The notes under the pieces: generated by a model
What the model was told of the DNA's origin: nothing
Seen by the model: the letters and a program-made list of their open reading frames with translations, nothing else
Database searches by the model: none
Shown here: one piece after another, positions 35,383 through 45,376 of the stretch
Layout of the letters: the number at the start of each line of letters is the position of its first letter
Position numbering within the stretch: position 1 is the stretch's first letter
Position numbers and translations under genes: made by a program
NCBI GenBank assembly: GCA_035533075.1
Contig: DATLUO010000202.1
Span: 1 to 51,038 of the forward strand
Source of the DNA: Pirellulales bacterium
GTDB taxonomy: Bacteria; Planctomycetota; Planctomycetia; Pirellulales; JAICIG01
DNA length: 51,038 bases
Direction: 5' to 3'

Positions 35383-35383
<1 letters not shown>
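34616..35383 (-). CDS. sdhB: Succinate dehydrogenase iron-sulfur subunit
   Basis: A 255-residue peripheral membrane subunit carrying three clusters: 2Fe-2S through Cys58, 63, 66 and about 84 (DCREGICGSCG, TTVCQ); 4Fe-4S through CIGCGACVAACP; and 3Fe-4S through CTNHGECEAVCPKGI. It passes electrons from SdhA flavin to the SdhC haem/quinone site. The ATG at 35383 shares one base with the sdhA stop (TAATG). A small gap, 34515-34615, separates it from the convergent ClC gene and holds nothing obvious. Confidence 0.96.
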
Positions 35384-37299
<1,916 letters not shown>

Positions 37300-37311
37300 T
37301 GGCGGAACTCC

Positions 37312-38016
37312 TCACTGCACGACGCCGGCCAGCACGGCCAGCGGAATCGAAATGTACCCGGCCGCGATCGCCACCGCGACGGCCGGCGCCAACCCTCGCC
37401 GCAGCCAGCGATAATGCGGACTGCTGAGTCCCAGCGAATGGAGCATGCTCCACGTGCCGTGATAGAGGTGCAAGCCCAGCAAGACCATGGCGGCCAGGTA
37501 GACGCCCGAAATCGCCGGCACTTGAAAGGCCAGCACGACGTTGCGGTAGACGTCGGTAGGGCTGTAGCCCGGCCCCGTGGCGAGGAACGTGAACATTGCC
37601 AAATGGTAAATCACGTAGAGCAAAACGAGCGGCCCGCTGATGACCATCGTTCGAGCCGCATAGTTCGTTTCGACGTCGCGTTTCACCGCATAGCGGACGG
37701 GCCTTGCCCGGCGATTGGTGACCACGATCTGCACCGAGGCGATCACGTGAACCACCAGCGCCGCGAGCAAACCGATTCTGGCCGGCCAAAGCACTTCGGG
37801 CATGCGCCGCAGCAACGCGGCGTAGTCGTTGAGCTTCTCCGCGCCGAGAAAGATTTGCAGGTTACCGGCGAGATGCGTGATGACGAAGATGAACAGCACC
37901 ATGCCCGAGACCGCCATCACCAGCTTCTTGCCCACCGTGGTGCGATAGAAAGCGGCCAGCCGATTCGGGGCGTGGCGGCGCAATGGCCGCTTTTTCACTT
38001 CAGTCGCCGGGCTCAT
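37312..38016 (-). CDS. sdhC: Succinate dehydrogenase cytochrome b subunit
   Basis: A 234-residue membrane anchor with five predicted helices and histidines placed for two b haems (ITHLAGNLQIF, VVHVIASVQIV, IYHLAMFTFL, GLHLYHGTWSM). This is the type B single-anchor (SdhC only) form, so no sdhD is expected. The ATG at 38016 directly follows the TAA of the small upstream gene (TAAATG), indicating tight coupling. Confidence 0.94.
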   Translation of the reverse strand: MSPATEVKKRPLRRHAPNRLAAFYRTTVGKKLVMAVSGMVLFIFVITHLAGNLQIFLGAEKLNDYAALLRRMPEVLWPARIGLLAALVVHVIASVQIVVTNRRARPVRYAVKRDVETNYAARTMVISGPLVLLYVIYHLAMFTFLATGPGYSPTDVYRNVVLAFQVPAISGVYLAAMVLLGLHLYHGTWSMLHSLGLSSPHYRWLRRGLAPAVAVAIAAGYISIPLAVLAGVVQ

Positions 38017-38256
38017 TTACAGCATGCTGGGCGTGGGATTGTGGTCGACCGCGGTGGGGTCGTCGTCGTTGAGCGGTTGCGGCGAGTGGCTCCATCCCTG
38101 GTAGCCCGCCAGCGAACTGCCCTGTTCGAATTTGCAAACGCCGCCCTGCTCGGACAACGTAGCCCAGCGCACGTAAGCCAGCAATTGCTGTTCGCCGTCA
38201 AACGTCGCCACGAGCTTACGCGGCACGTCGCGTTTCGATCCGTAAAGATAGTGCAT
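38017..38256 (-). CDS. Small conserved-looking protein heading the sdh operon
   Basis: 79 residues, no signal peptide or membrane helix: MHYLYGSKRDVPRKLVATFD, then GEQQLLAYVRWATL and an acidic Asp/Pro-rich tail. The ATG at 38256 has a strong GAGGAGG site, while an upstream start at 38295 has none. Its stop abuts sdhC, and a TACAAT -10-like box lies upstream. Family not recognised. Position suggests a regulator or assembly helper for succinate dehydrogenase, which is inference. Confidence 0.72.
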   Translation of the reverse strand: MHYLYGSKRDVPRKLVATFDGEQQLLAYVRWATLSEQGGVCKFEQGSSLAGYQGWSHSPQPLNDDDPTAVDHNPTPSML

Positions 38257-38382
38257 GTCTCGTCCTCCTCGACCGCGGGTGTCTTCCCGACACATTGCGC
38301 ATTGTATCAGGACGTAATAAGCCCGCGGTGGATGGCAATCGATTAAACGGGAAACTGCGAAAGGAAGCAGTTGTGAAAGCCG

Positions 38383-38745
38383 TCAACGGCGGGCGCGTGG
38401 TTTGTGCCCGGCCAGGAACTGCTTGAGGGCCAGCGCGCCACTATGCTCCTCGTCGTGGGCGGCGTAGACCAGCGTGACCTTCCCCTCGCGGTCCTTCCCT
38501 CGCAACTCGTGTACGGCGTCGCGATGGGAGCGCAATTCATCCCAATAGCGGCGGCGGAACTCCTCCCAGCGGTCGGGATCGTGTCCATACCACTTCCGCA
38601 ACTCGGTGCTGGGCGCCACGTCTTTGAGCCACAAGTCGATTGCTGCCCGCGATTTGCTCACACCGCGCGGCCAAAGCCGCTCGACCAGCACGCGGCAGCC
38701 GTCATCGGGCGAGGCCGGATCATAAGCTCGTTTGAGCTGGAACAT
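38383..38745 (-). CDS. DUF488 family protein
   Basis: 120 residues of the YeaO/DUF488 type: VLVERLWPRGVSKSRAAIDL, then WLKDVAPSTELRKWYGHDP and VTLVYAAHDEEHSGALALKQ. Relatives are cytosolic proteins of unknown biochemical role, often near stress genes. It is 4 bp downstream of a cupin gene, so the two are probably cotranscribed. Confidence 0.87.
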   Translation of the reverse strand: MFQLKRAYDPASPDDGCRVLVERLWPRGVSKSRAAIDLWLKDVAPSTELRKWYGHDPDRWEEFRRRYWDELRSHRDAVHELRGKDREGKVTLVYAAHDEEHSGALALKQFLAGHKPRARR

Positions 38746-38749
38746 GATG

Positions 38750-39076
38750 TCACCTCAACAGGATCGCGACCAACACCGACGCATCCTCGATGCCCCGCAG
38801 CGCGTGCGTGGCGCCGCCGGCGAGATAAAGCATCTGGCCTTGCGCCAGTTCGTGTTCGGTGCCTTCGACGTCGAAAGCCAGACGGCCTTCCAGACATTGG
38901 ACCGTGATTTCTCCCTCAACCCGGTGCGGCGGCAATTGTTTGCCGGCGGGAAGGACGATGCGGATCACCTCCAGCGTGTCGGTTTTCACCAACGTCTTGG
39001 TAAGGGTATCTTTCAAGGCGGCGCCCAACGGTCGCACGTCGATAACTTCCGCGGCAGCGGCGTGATGGATGGCCAT
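38750..39076 (-). CDS. Small cupin-domain protein
   Basis: A 108-residue single cupin barrel: LPAGKQLPPHRVEGEITVQC gives the first metal motif with one His and a Glu, and the second motif is LYLAGGATHALRGIEDASVL. The metal set is reduced compared with full cupins (one His in each motif), so catalysis is uncertain; it may bind a small ligand. Heads a two-gene unit with DUF488. Confidence 0.82.
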   Translation of the reverse strand: MAIHHAAAAEVIDVRPLGAALKDTLTKTLVKTDTLEVIRIVLPAGKQLPPHRVEGEITVQCLEGRLAFDVEGTEHELAQGQMLYLAGGATHALRGIEDASVLVAILLR

Positions 39077-39187
39077 GATGCAAAATTCCTTTCAAGCTGA
39101 CTTTTCCAGTATCCACGAGCAAGTCGTGGTGCGAATGCCTTGCGGAGCAAGAACGGTGCCGCGGAATGCCCGCTTTGCTGAAACGTA

Positions 39188-39406
39188 TCACGGATTCGGC
39201 AAGCCGATGCCGGCCCATGTTCGCGGCCCTCGCGTATCGTGCGGCACCGATACCCACACGGCGCCACCACAAGCCCCACAATAATGCAATTCCTTGTCGC
39301 TCGGACCGGCCAGAACTTCGGCGTAGGCGGGAGCACGAGACAAATCGCGGTGCCCGTGCATAAGACAATCCATGCGTTCGCGCAGGCGTGTACAGCGGTG
39401 TTTCAC
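39188..39406 (-). CDS. Small CxxC protein
   Basis: A 72-residue protein with CLMHGHRDLS near the start and a CGACGGAVWVSVPHD core; the paired Cys could bind zinc or be redox-active. A decayed copy of the C-terminal half lies at 49674-49769 (GACGGPVWISVPHDAR), which supports this as a real gene family. It is transcribed toward the cupin gene with a 111-bp gap. Confidence 0.55.
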   Translation of the reverse strand: MKHRCTRLRERMDCLMHGHRDLSRAPAYAEVLAGPSDKELHYCGACGGAVWVSVPHDTRGPRTWAGIGLPNP

Positions 39407-39522
39407 AACGAACCTCCAAAGCTATGCGACCAATTCCCTGACAGGCGACGAGTCAGTCATCGCGTAGGCGATGCAACCGCACCTCGCGTGCCAATCGCCG
39501 GAGGCCAGGACAGCCAAGCGGT

Positions 39523-39552
39523 TATACTTTACGTGGCCGAGAATGAGGCCTT
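39523..39552. repeat. Single-ended relic of the MITE-like element
   Basis: TATACTTTACGTGGCC then GAGAATGAGGCCTT matches the left end at 23913-23942 in about 26 of 30 positions. The opposite end was not found nearby. 39407-39798 otherwise has no recognised gene. Confidence 0.6.
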
Positions 39553-39798
39553 GGCGGTACGGCGCCGCAGCCGGCCGGGCGTGTCAAATTCGCCCACGCG
39601 CGCGTTTCGGCGCACCAGAGTCGTGACACATTCGCACATCGATTCGGTGTTAAGACCAGCAGTTGAGCACACGAAGAGGCGATGTCCACAGTGGAAAGAA
39701 TGAAATCGGAGGCGCGAAGCGGCTACGGAGCCGAAGGGCCTGCCGTTTGCAAGATTGAATTGCCTGAACGAAAGACCCTTGGCAGGAGTATAAACCAG

Positions 39799-40539
39799 AT
39801 GGCACCCCCTGATGTTCATAGCACGTTACGGGAATGGCTCGCCTTTCGGCCGGGCCTGGCCCGAGTTTTCACGAAATACGGAGTCGATCTTTGCCGCGAC
39901 GCCGAAACGTCGGTGACTGCGCTGTGCCGTGAAAGAAATCTCGATCCGCTGATCGTCAAGGCCCAACTCGATCGCTCGACCAGCGCGGCGCACCACGAGC
40001 TGGGCGCCGACTGGGCCACCGCGCCGCTGGCGGAATTATGCCAGCACCTGGAGGAGGTCCATCACGCCTTCTACCGGCGCGAGCTACCGCGTCTGGCCGC
40101 ATTGCTGGAAAAAGTCGCGACGGCCTACGCCGCGAGCCATCCCCATACGCAAGACCTCGCGTCGGCGTTCCGAACGTTCCGGAAGCTTCTCGAATCGCAC
40201 GTCGAACGCGAGGAGCGCGAGTTGTTTCCGGCGATTCGCGAATTGATGGAATCGAGGCCGCCCGCCGGGCCGCACGGTCTGGCCGGCCTGATAAACTCGC
40301 TTGAGCAAGATCACGACGCTCTCGACGCCGAGTTCTTGCGGATTCGCGAGTTGACGCACGGCTTCGTGGCCCCACCCGGCGTCTGTCAGACGTTTCAATC
40401 GCTGCTCGACGGCCTCTGGGACCTGGAAATGAACCTGCACCAGAACGTCTATGAGGAGAACCGCTTTCTGTTCCCGCGCGCCCTGCGGCATGAGGCGGCC
40501 CTGCGAACGGCCGAACATGCGAAAACGCCGGGCGGATGA
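39799..40539 (+). CDS. RIC/YtfE-type iron-sulfur repair protein (DUF542 + hemerythrin)
   Basis: About 246 residues. The N-terminal DUF542 (ScdA_N) domain is LREWLAFRPGLARVFTKYGV. A hemerythrin-like four-helix domain follows, with His/Glu ligands in LEEVHHAFYRRELPRL, LLESHVEREERELFPAIREL, LEQDHDALDAEFLRI and LHQNVYEENRFLFPRAL. RIC proteins repair nitrosylated iron-sulfur clusters. ATG 39799 has AGGAG 10 bp upstream and aligns with the family N terminus; an upstream ATG at 39682 adds 39 unconserved residues. In the last helix the usual His-x3-His is HQNVYEEN, so one ligand position differs. Confidence 0.87.
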   Translation: MAPPDVHSTLREWLAFRPGLARVFTKYGVDLCRDAETSVTALCRERNLDPLIVKAQLDRSTSAAHHELGADWATAPLAELCQHLEEVHHAFYRRELPRLAALLEKVATAYAASHPHTQDLASAFRTFRKLLESHVEREERELFPAIRELMESRPPAGPHGLAGLINSLEQDHDALDAEFLRIRELTHGFVAPPGVCQTFQSLLDGLWDLEMNLHQNVYEENRFLFPRALRHEAALRTAEHAKTPGG

Positions 40540-40552
40540 GAGCGGTCCGCCA

Positions 40553-40624
40553 TGCGAGGCCAATCTGCACCTCAACGTCCACGAAAAGGACGAGATCTTC
40601 TTTCCGAAGGCGATGTCGCAATAA
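40553..40624 (+). pseudogene. C-terminal hemerythrin (RIC-like) fragment
   Basis: The 23 codons CEANLHLNVHEKDEIFFPKA plus three, ending in TAA, match the last helix of RIC proteins (LHxHVHKEN-FPRA). It starts 13 bp after the full RIC gene's stop with no start codon of its own. It is a relic of a second RIC copy. Confidence 0.7.
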
Positions 40625-40685
40625 AAGGATATTGACATCCAGTTATCCTTTGCTACCCTGAATGACATTGTCGATATACATATCC
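40625..40685 (+). promoter_or_regulatory. Promoter with repeated GGATAT/ATCC operators
   Basis: TTGACA (40632-40637) and TACCCT (40654-40659, 16-bp spacer) form a promoter. GGATATTGACATCC (40627-40640) covers the -35 box, TTATCCTTT follows at 40643, and GATATACATATCC (40673-40685) lies downstream, sharing 13 nt with the site before the NnrS-like gene. It drives the frameshifted haem-protein gene and possibly the second qNOR. Confidence 0.65.
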
Positions 40686-40744
40686 ACTTTTGGCGGCGAA
40701 CGGCCGAGAAACCGACAAGCAATCCGATCGAAGGTGGTGGCGTC

Positions 40745-41457
40745 ATGCTGGTGAGATTGCTGACCGTCGTTTGCGTTGGGGGAATTCTTAGCGGCGTGTT
40801 CTGCGTCGCTTTGGCCCTGTGTGAGGACGCGACGGGCGATGCCAGTGGCACGCCCAGCGGCGACCCAACGCCCGCGCCGGCCGCGGACGATCATCGCGTG
40901 TCCGTCGCCGTGGCGCGGGAGCGTGCGGAATTGATGCACCGCATTTACGCGGCGACCTTGGACGTCATGCACGATCGCTCTATTTCCACAATAATCGTGC
41001 CGTGGTGCCGGCGCGGGCAATGGAAGACGTGTTCGCCGAGATGGAACGACAATCGAGGGTGGAAGCGAGGTGGATTTCGGTGAACACGCGTGCGATGAGT
41101 CTCGACCACGAGCCGCGCACGGAATTCGAGAAGGCCGCCGCCGAGAAACTTGGGTCGGGCCAAGACGAGTATGAGATCGTCGAGAACGGCTATTATCGCC
41201 GCGCCGGGGCCATCCCGCTCGGCGGCGGCTGCATCAGTTGCCACGCCGGCTTTTTCAAGACGCCCCCCAAGAGCCCGCGCTTCGCCGGCCTGATCATCAG
41301 CACTCCGCCCTCCGATGCCTGCAACACATTTCGGGCCATGCTCGACGGCCTGCGAGCACTCGAAGCCGAGACTCACCGACACGTCCACAAGGAGAATAGC
41401 ATTCTGTTCCCCAGAGCGATCGAGCTCGAGCGGCGTGTCGGCTCAAACGCGAATTGA
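40745..41457 (+). pseudogene. Tll0287-like (DUF3365) haem protein, frameshifted and fused to a RIC C terminus
   Basis: The first frame (40745-40980) gives a signal peptide (MLVRLLTVVCVGGILSGVFC) and RERAELMHRIYAATLDVMHD. An extra TC at 40979-40980 then shifts the frame. The domain continues as YFHNNRAVVPARAMEDVFAE, ARWISVNTRAMSLDHEPRTE and GGGCISCHAGFFKTPPKSPR (haem motif CISCH). After LIIS the expected ending is replaced in frame by TPPSDACNTFRAMLDGLRAL and THRHVHKENSILFPRAIELE, which is the C-terminal hemerythrin helix of a RIC protein. Two events are thus visible: a 2-bp insertion and a deletion fusion. Confidence 0.8.
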
Positions 41458-41745
41458 CACTCCGTATGCCCTGGAACCGGAGGCCAGGTGCGTCCGCAGT
41501 GCGTCTTGGCATTCAATCGCCCGCTTTGACGCACCGCGTCAACGAAGTGAGAAGCATCACCGAAAAGTTGGTCGCCGCCATCGAGCAGCGTGGTAGTAAA
41601 AGTGTATTGACCGGTCAGCACGTGTGCCAGCTTGACCGATCGCGTTTCATCTGCCATCTTCGTGTCAGGTTCACTGGCTGGCGACGTGATTTGTTCGGCT
41701 GATTGCCAGAGCACCGTGAAATCAACGTGCGTGAGATGTAGTGCA
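41458..41745. other. Gene-free stretch before the second qNOR
   Basis: About 290 bp with two overlapping short frames (plus 41454-41702, minus about 41455-41660), neither with a recognisable family or ribosome site. No GGATA-type operator was found here, so the second qNOR may depend on the promoter at 40625 or on an unseen one. Confidence 0.4.
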
Positions 41746-44052
41746 ATGACAAATGGTTCCCGTCGGCCAATGGTGATCTCGCCGCTGTGGCTGCAGGGGG
41801 TCATTCTCACTTTCGTGGCCGGTTTCGCCGTGCTGGGCTATCTGGCCTTGCGCGTCTATCAGGATCACGCCCCGGTTCCAGAGCGGGTGACTTCGCCAAC
41901 AGGGCAAATCATCATCACCGGCGAAGATATTCTTCAGGGCCAGCAGGCTTTCCTGACCTACGGGCTGATGGAGTACGGCTCGATTTACGGCCACGGCGCC
42001 TATCTTGGACCTGACTTCACCGCCGACTATTTGCATCGTCAGGCCCTCGAAATGCAAAGCTTTTACGGCGGCGGGGCCGAATCGCAGCAAAGGGTGCAAC
42101 GAGAACTCCAGGAAAACCGTTACGATCCCAAAACCGAAACGCTCGCCTGGACCGAAGGCCAAGCGCATGCTTTCGACTTCCTCCTCGAACATTACACGGA
42201 AGAAATACTGAACCGCCGCCGTAGCGGGGCGGGCATGGGGCCGGGCGCCATCCCGCACCCTGACGAGATACGCCGCATCGTCGCCTTTATCGCCTGGACC
42301 GCCTGGACCGCGTCCGCCCGGCGGCCCGACCAACCCTATTCCTACACCAACAACTGGCCGCCCGAACCGCTGGTCGGCAATCAGTTGACACAAGAAGCGG
42401 TGGTTTGGAGTACGCTGTCGATCATCGCTTTGTTGGGCGGAATCGGCCTGATGCTGACGATCTTCGGACGCAACTCGCACTTGTTGGGTTGGCACGCGCA
42501 GGAGGCGCAGCGCTTGCGTTTTTTGCCGCCCGGACAAGTGTCGCTGACGCCAGCGCAACGGTCTACCGCTTGGTATTTGCTGACGGTCGCCGCCCTCTTC
42601 TTCGTGCAGACCCTTCTCGGCGGTGCGACTGCCCATTACCACGCGGAGACGGGCAGCTTCTTCGGTGTGGACCTGCCGCGTTGGCTGCCCTATAACCTGA
42701 CGCGGACCTGGCATTTGCAACTGGCCATTTTTTTCGTGTCAACCGCCTATCTTGCAGCGGGTATTTTTCTGGCACCGCTGATTGCCGGCCGCGAGCCGCG
42801 CGGACAGCGGTTCTTGTCCTTCCTGCTGTTGGCGGCACTGGTTGTCGTGGTGGTCGGAAGCATGGTCGGCGAAGCGGCCAGCTACAAGGGTTGGCTGCCG
42901 CATGACATCAAGCCGCTCGTCGGCGCGCAAGGCTGGGAATATCTCGACCTCGGCAGGTTGTGGCAAGTCATGTTGGTGGCCGGCTTGGTTCTCTGGTGCG
43001 TCATTCTCTATCGCGGCCTGCGCGGCAAGTTAGTCGGCGAGAGTCGCGGCAACTTGCCCTATCTGTTCTTCTACAGCGCGTTGACCATTCCGTTGTTTTA
43101 TGCCGTTGGGCTTGTCAATCGGCCGCACACCAACTTTGCCATCGCCGATTTCTGGCGGTTCTGGGTGGTTCACCTCTGGGTGGAAGATTTTCTGGAACTG
43201 TTTACCACCATCATGGTCGCCTATGTCTTCGTCCTGCTGGGCGTGGTCTCGGAGCGAACAGCCACACGGGTCATTTACTTCGACGCCTTGCTGTACTCCG
43301 TGGGCGGCGTCGTCGGCACCATGCACCACCTTTACTTCAGCGGCACGCCCGCCGCACATATGGCGCTGGGGGCCTTCTTCTCCGCGGCGGAGGTGATTCC
43401 GCTGACCTTCCTGACCGTCGAAGCCTGGACCTTTCTGCAAATGGGAGCGCGGCAAGAGATCCTCGGAGGCGAGGCCGAGTTTCCACACCGCTGGGCCGTG
43501 CTATATCTGGCGGCGGTTGGCTTCTGGAACTTTCTGGGAGCGGGCGTATTCGGCTTCCTCATTAATCTTCCCATCGTCAGCTATTACGAGATCGGCACGC
43601 AGTTGACGGCCAATCACGGTCATGCCTCCATGATGGGGGTCTACGGCATGTTAGCGATTGCGCTGCTCGTCTTTTGCCTTCGCTACCTACTGCGACCGGA
43701 CGAGTGGAGCGACCGGTGGATCGGCTTCTCATTCTGGGCGCTCAATCTGGGCCTGGCCTGGATGGTGTTCGCCAACCTCTTCCCCATTGGCGTGCTGCAG
43801 CTTGGCGACGCGGTGGCGAACGGTTACTGGCATGCGCGTTCCATCGAGTTCTTTAACGATCATGCGATGATTGAGTGGTTGCGGCTGCCCGGCGACGTGC
43901 TTTTCATCGCTGGGGTCGTTCCGCTGGTGTGTCTGACGGGTCGCGCCGCGCTGCACTCCTGCTCGCGGCCGAGCGGTCCGTCGGCGATTTCGCACACGGC
44001 GGTCGTTAGCCCGCTATTCACAGAGGTTTCGCCTGGCCCGGCCGTTTCGTGA
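41746..44052 (+). CDS. norZ: Quinol-dependent nitric oxide reductase (qNOR), copy 2
   Basis: A 768-residue inner-membrane enzyme of the same architecture as copy 1: an N-terminal NorC-like domain (TGEDILQGQQAFLTYGLMEY, SIYGHGAYLGPDFTADYLH) and a NorB part with TRTWHLQLAIFF, FWVVHLWVEDFLELFTTIMV, GGVVGTMHHLYFSGTPAAHM and NHGHASMMGVYGM. It is clearly diverged from copy 1 (for example FLELF against FFEVF, and a long Tyr/Thr-rich insert ending SYTNNWPPEPLVGN), so it is not a recent tandem copy. ATG 41746 (MTNGSRRPMVIS) is chosen; 41770 (ATG GTG) is an alternative. It is followed by a membrane protein with overlapping start options. Confidence 0.94.
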   Translation: MTNGSRRPMVISPLWLQGVILTFVAGFAVLGYLALRVYQDHAPVPERVTSPTGQIIITGEDILQGQQAFLTYGLMEYGSIYGHGAYLGPDFTADYLHRQALEMQSFYGGGAESQQRVQRELQENRYDPKTETLAWTEGQAHAFDFLLEHYTEEILNRRRSGAGMGPGAIPHPDEIRRIVAFIAWTAWTASARRPDQPYSYTNNWPPEPLVGNQLTQEAVVWSTLSIIALLGGIGLMLTIFGRNSHLLGWHAQEAQRLRFLPPGQVSLTPAQRSTAWYLLTVAALFFVQTLLGGATAHYHAETGSFFGVDLPRWLPYNLTRTWHLQLAIFFVSTAYLAAGIFLAPLIAGREPRGQRFLSFLLLAALVVVVVGSMVGEAASYKGWLPHDIKPLVGAQGWEYLDLGRLWQVMLVAGLVLWCVILYRGLRGKLVGESRGNLPYLFFYSALTIPLFYAVGLVNRPHTNFAIADFWRFWVVHLWVEDFLELFTTIMVAYVFVLLGVVSERTATRVIYFDALLYSVGGVVGTMHHLYFSGTPAAHMALGAFFSAAEVIPLTFLTVEAWTFLQMGARQEILGGEAEFPHRWAVLYLAAVGFWNFLGAGVFGFLINLPIVSYYEIGTQLTANHGHASMMGVYGMLAIALLVFCLRYLLRPDEWSDRWIGFSFWALNLGLAWMVFANLFPIGVLQLGDAVANGYWHARSIEFFNDHAMIEWLRLPGDVLFIAGVVPLVCLTGRAALHSCSRPSGPSAISHTAVVSPLFTEVSPGPAVS

Positions 44053-44078
44053 CGGCCGATTCGCAAGAGAGGTGTGGC

Positions 44079-44657
44079 GTGAACGCGATTCCCATGCTTC
44101 TGAGTCTGCCGGTTGAATTGGAAGTTTGGCTGGTGCTCGGTTACGTGGCGGTGGTGCTCGCCGGCGCGCGGCTGTCTGAGGCCCTGGCGCGGATGCACTT
44201 CGAGCGTGCCCGGCGGCATGCCGAGGCTGGCTTTGAATATGACGCCGGCGCCGATCATTATCGCTGTCCGCAGGGAGAGCGTCTCACGTTGCACTTGGTC
44301 GAGCGCGAGAGCCGCCAGGCCCTGTACCGCGCTCCGGCGTCGCGTTGCAACGGCTGCCTTTTGAAAGCATCCTGCACGCCGCACGACGAGGGGCGGCATC
44401 TCTATCGTCCGCTTGCAGCCTGGGCGGAGACCGACGTCGGCCGCTTCCACCGGCGAGTATCCATGCTGATGATCGGCGTGGCAGTCATGTTCTCCCTGTT
44501 TGCGTTGGCGCGATGGCTCGGGCAGCCAGGTACCGGCCTGCTGTTGGCCGCACTGACGCTCAGCTTGGCCTCGGTGGCGAGCGATCTGCGCACGGCCTGG
44601 GCCTGCACCGACGATGCCATTGGTTCGCGCGGTGTCGAGAGCTCGCCGATAGAATGA
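44079..44657 (+). CDS. Membrane protein with transposase-type cysteine box
   Basis: About 192 residues: an N-terminal membrane helix (LEVWLVLGYVAVVLAGARL), a soluble middle with CPQGERLTLHLVERESRQAL and YRAPASRCNGCLLKASCTPH, and two C-terminal helices (MLMIGVAVMFSLFALARWL; GLLLAALTLSLASVASDL). The Cys pattern C-P-x-G, C-x2-C-x4-C matches the box found in IS1182/DDE transposases, but no catalytic DDE residues are present, and the helices show it is a membrane protein. GTG 44079 has GAGAGG upstream; a GTG at 44049 overlapping the qNOR stop is the other option. It may serve qNOR; function unknown. Confidence 0.65.
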   Translation: MNAIPMLLSLPVELEVWLVLGYVAVVLAGARLSEALARMHFERARRHAEAGFEYDAGADHYRCPQGERLTLHLVERESRQALYRAPASRCNGCLLKASCTPHDEGRHLYRPLAAWAETDVGRFHRRVSMLMIGVAVMFSLFALARWLGQPGTGLLLAALTLSLASVASDLRTAWACTDDAIGSRGVESSPIE

Positions 44658-44667
44658 TCTGCTGAGA

Positions 44668-44930
44668 TCGAGGCCAATTGGATCTCTGTGAACACTCGGG
44701 CTATGAGCTTAAGCCACAAGCCGAAAAGCGATTTCGAGAAGGCCGCTGCCAAAGAAACCGCCGACGGCAACGAAGAATATGAGCTTGTTGAAGACGGCTA
44801 TTACCGCCGCGCCGGCGCTATTCCGCTGACCTCGGGATGTGTGAATTGCCATGCCGGCTTTTTCAAAGCGCCACCGAAGTCGCCGCGTTTCGCCGGCCTG
44901 ATCATCAGCATGCCCGTCATCGAGGAGTGA
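44668..44930 (+). pseudogene. Tll0287-like (DUF3365) haem protein, N-terminally truncated copy
   Basis: From ANWISVNTRAMSLSHKPKSD through ETADGNEEYELVEDGYYRRA, the haem motif SGCVNCHAGFF and LIISMPVIEE to the TGA, this matches the second half of the copy at 40745. The first roughly 100 residues with the signal peptide are missing: the sequence upstream is the end of the membrane-protein gene. It has the proper family C terminus that the first copy lost. An ATG at 44703 could translate a short piece, but without export it would not get haem. Confidence 0.75.
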
Positions 44931-45067
44931 ACGTTTGCATCCTTTGTCACCAGCTTTAGAGATCGTGCTGCTTTCTGGTAAAATGCACAAGCCCTGGCCG
45001 CCGAACAAGCTTGCACAGTCCCGCCCCGGAGTTTTGTTCCGCGGACCGTGGCTCTCCGTCCCGGACG

Positions 45068-45232
45068 ACGGAGTTTAGCCGCGGGTGCCAACCCACGGTT
45101 CACGGGTCGCTCAATGGTCGTAAGCCGCGTAGCGGCGGCGGAGAATAGGGCCGACTACTCCGCCGCCGCTACGCGGCTTTCGCTCACACTGCGACATCTT
45201 CCCGTGGGTTGGCACCCACGGCTAAACTCCGT
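45068..45232. repeat. 165-bp nested hairpin repeat
   Basis: ACGGAGTTTAGCC at the left end is the inverse of GGCTAAACTCCGT at the right. Next inward, GGTGCCAACCCACGG pairs with CCGTGGGTTGGCACC, and the core AAGCCGCGTAGCGGCGGCGG (45122-45141) pairs with CCGCCGCCGCTACGCGGCTT. No ORF. 44931-45067 and 45233-45376 show no gene. Probably a non-autonomous dispersed element. Confidence 0.85.
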
Positions 45233-45376
45233 GGCCGCTCCGCGGCCGGGATCTGAGCACGGCCAGCGCGCTCGCGCACCAAGCCACTGCCGTTCCCGCA
45301 AAACCCGCGAAAGACGCGGTGCAAACAAGTCTACCTTTCGAGACGTTGGCGTTCAACCTCTTTCGACGATCGACAA

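Noticed and set aside
41373-41810. Minus-strand gene opposite the chimera end and qNOR start
   Set aside because: Overlaps the recognisable qNOR 5' end, has no family and no ribosome site; a true small gene within 41455-41660 cannot be fully excluded.
44079-44657. Transposase gene
   Set aside because: Only the cysteine box matches; no DDE residues and three membrane helices are present.
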